Assembly: GCF_012927745.1 (NCBI RefSeq)
Contig: NZ_JABBKX010000012.1
Coordinates: 62,001-126,000, forward strand
DNA length: 64,000 bases
Direction of reading: 5' to 3'
Source of the DNA: Neoroseomonas marina
GTDB taxonomy: Bacteria > Pseudomonadota > Alphaproteobacteria > Acetobacterales > Acetobacteraceae
The notes under the pieces are model-generated. The model was given only the letters and a program-made list of their open reading frames with translations. It made no database searches and had not been told where the DNA came from. The position numbers and the translations under genes are program-made. Positions 62,831-64,000 of the stretch are shown piece by piece. Numbering within the stretch: the first letter of the stretch is position 1; each line of letters starts with the position of its first letter.

Positions 62831-63316
62831 TCAGCAGGCCGGGCGCATGGTGGTCTCGTGCCGCTCCAGGCCGCGGGCATGCCGCCAGGCCTCGTGGCGG
62901 CGCCGGATGGCGCGGGCGAGCAAGGCGGGCTCGCGTGCCGCCGCGGTGGCGACGGTCGCGGCGTCGGGGGCGCCGGTGGGCGCGACCCCGAGTTCCATCT
63001 GCAGGTCGGTCAGCGCCTGCATGGTCCCGGCCTCGGCGGCATAGGCGAAGAGGGCAAGGTCGGGCCCGGCCGCGAGATGGTCGGCGTCGAGCGGTGCCCA
63101 GACCATCTGTCGAAGGATCCGCGCTGCGCCGTCGGCTCCGAGGCGGCGCAGCGCGGTCTCGTCGGCGGGCCCCCCGACCCAGACCGAGAGAAGGCCGAGT
63201 CCGATGCCGTGGGCCGAAGGCCCTTCGAACACCGGGTCGTGGGGAAGGAAGGGTCCGCGCGCGGCGATGACCGCGGCGGCACAGGCGTCGAAGCGATCCG
63301 GGGCGGCGGGCGTCAT
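62831..63316 (-). CDS. GH108-like protein, apparently without the catalytic Glu
   Basis: 161 residues. The region RILRQMVWAPLDADHLAAGPDLALFAYAAEAGTMQALTDLQMELGVAPTGAPDAATVATA resembles the second half of glycosyl hydrolase 108 (secretion-activator or lysozyme-like) proteins, including the peptidoglycan-binding helix pattern. Where GH108 enzymes have the EGG(Y) motif with the catalytic Glu, this protein reads AARGPFLPHDP. No signal peptide is evident. It is therefore likely to be inactive as a muramidase, or another protein of similar fold. Neighbours are the FAH-family gene and a patatin gene. Confidence 0.6.
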   Translation of the reverse strand: MTPAAPDRFDACAAAVIAARGPFLPHDPVFEGPSAHGIGLGLLSVWVGGPADETALRRLGADGAARILRQMVWAPLDADHLAAGPDLALFAYAAEAGTMQALTDLQMELGVAPTGAPDAATVATAAAREPALLARAIRRRHEAWRHARGLERHETTMRPAC

Positions 63317-63361
63317 GCGGCACTCTGACGCAGGGAGGCTGAAGGAAGGGTTAGCGCGGCC

Positions 63362-64000
63362 TCAGGCGGGCAGCGTGACCTTCCACGGGTAGCCCGCCTC
63401 CGCCTTGGCGAAGCCGTAGCCGAACAGGGCCCGGAGGTAGGCGGGGTCGAAGGGCTCGGTCTCCTCGGCGGTGAAGTCGTCCTCGATGTTCGCGAGCCGG
63501 AAGCCGATGCCGTGCCGCATCGCCGAGACCTGGATGCGGTAGATGTCGTTGACCCCCGCCGCCCCGATCAGCGTCGAGATGGCGCGCTCGGCGATCGAGA
63601 CGGCGCGGCGGCGCACCGGTCCGCCGCTTTGCGTCAGCCGCGCGTTGCGCACGATGTAGGCGGTGACGGAGGGCGGGGTCAGCCCGAGGCGGATGCGCTC
63701 CACCCGTGTGTCCCCGAGCGCCGGCGGGTAGAGATAGGCCTGCGCATAGGTGCCGCCGTCGACATGCATCTCCTGGTAGGGGCGGCCGTCCACCGTCACG
63801 TCGATCATCACCGGCGGGAAGATGCCGGGGATGGAGGCGGAGGCGAGCAGGATCTGGCGCACCAGGTCGAGCGCTCGGGGATGGCCGCTGTCGGCGATGG
63901 CGCCGATGTTCCAGCCGACCGGGCGCTGCGCGTCGAGATTCGTCGTCCCGATCACGAGCTGCGCGCCGTTGCGGTAGCGCTGGGCGATCTCGGCGAGCAG
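63362..64000 (-). CDS. Patatin-like phospholipase, 5' end outside window
   Basis: The C-terminal 212 codons of a patatin-fold lipid acyl hydrolase. Visible are GTTNLDAQRPVGWNIGAIA, the segment LLASASIPGIFPPV and the catalytic-dyad Asp in HVDGGTYAQ, both typical of patatins. The Ser elbow (GxSxG) lies beyond the right edge. The tail (PFDPAYLRALFGYGFAKAEAGYPW) is a well-formed C-terminus. The frame is open to the last base of the window. Confidence 0.85.
   Translation of the reverse strand: MLAEIAQRYRNGAQLVIGTTNLDAQRPVGWNIGAIADSGHPRALDLVRQILLASASIPGIFPPVMIDVTVDGRPYQEMHVDGGTYAQAYLYPPALGDTRVERIRLGLTPPSVTAYIVRNARLTQSGGPVRRRAVSIAERAISTLIGAAGVNDIYRIQVSAMRHGIGFRLANIEDDFTAEETEPFDPAYLRALFGYGFAKAEAGYPWKVTLPA

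Noticed and set aside
1-64000. CRISPR array, prophage, integrase-linked island or insertion sequence
   Set aside because: No regularly spaced short repeats, transposase or phage structural gene. The only tyrosine recombinase (8371-9303) is the housekeeping XerC in its usual DUF484 context.

Overview
This is a 64 kb piece of a GC-rich alphaproteobacterial chromosome, most likely from the Acetobacteraceae (Roseomonas-like). The evidence is GC-rich third codon positions throughout, several tripartite-tricarboxylate (Bug/TctC) binding proteins, a nano-RNase C in place of full-length RNase D, a SigF/NrsF pair, and an NDUFA9-like reductase. Most genes are housekeeping or central metabolism. I see no phage, integron, CRISPR array or rRNA.

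Layout. 1-5 kb: rarA (cut by the window edge), three tandem Bug receptors, and a CBS-BON protein behind an FNR/FixK-type box. 5-8.3 kb: a LysR regulator divergent from a secreted alpha/beta hydrolase, then a two-domain polyphosphate:AMP phosphotransferase. 8.4-13 kb: an fsa-DUF484-xerC operon divergent from priA. 13-16 kb: a double-CDGSH protein and a peptide-binding protein gene preceded downstream by a decayed partial copy of itself. 16-19.5 kb: sdhCDAB with a clear terminator. 19.7-21.7 kb: a YjfM/YjfL/YjfC-like set (DUF1190, glutathionylspermidine-synthase fold, DUF350). 21.7-28 kb: an MFS transporter, a TRIC-type channel, a DMT transporter, asd and a chemoreceptor. 28-31 kb: an ECF sigma factor with its NrsF anti-sigma factor, opgC, DUF1489 and a candidate 6S-like RNA.

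31-38.8 kb holds the most unusual locus. It is a six-subunit membrane complex related to hydrogenase-4/formate hydrogenlyase (hyfB-C-E-F-G plus hyfI). The small subunit keeps its iron-sulphur cysteines, but the large subunit has lost the Ni-Fe ligands. No ferredoxin-like, formate dehydrogenase or maturation gene lies nearby. A PH-domain membrane protein sits on the opposite strand inside the cluster.

39-64 kb: TRAP dctQM without dctP, an aldo/keto reductase, pirin, an OmpA lipoprotein, a double Usp protein, an APH-like/P-loop kinase fusion translationally coupled to pdxH, fabI, aroC, a tandem palindromic repeat, nrnC, tRNA-Leu(CAG), an NDUFA9-like reductase, gltD-gltB, a GST, a TPR protein, an epimerase, an alpha/beta hydrolase, an FAH-family enzyme, a GH108-like protein that appears to lack the catalytic Glu, and a patatin cut by the right edge.

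Non-coding structure worth attention: a two-hairpin intergenic element present twice (25.55 and 61.48 kb), a 117-bp tandem palindromic repeat at 49.2 kb, perfect palindromes at 18.67 and 57.56 kb, and a ~160-nt RNA-like structure at 30.98-31.14 kb with a 17-bp closing stem that competes with a terminator.
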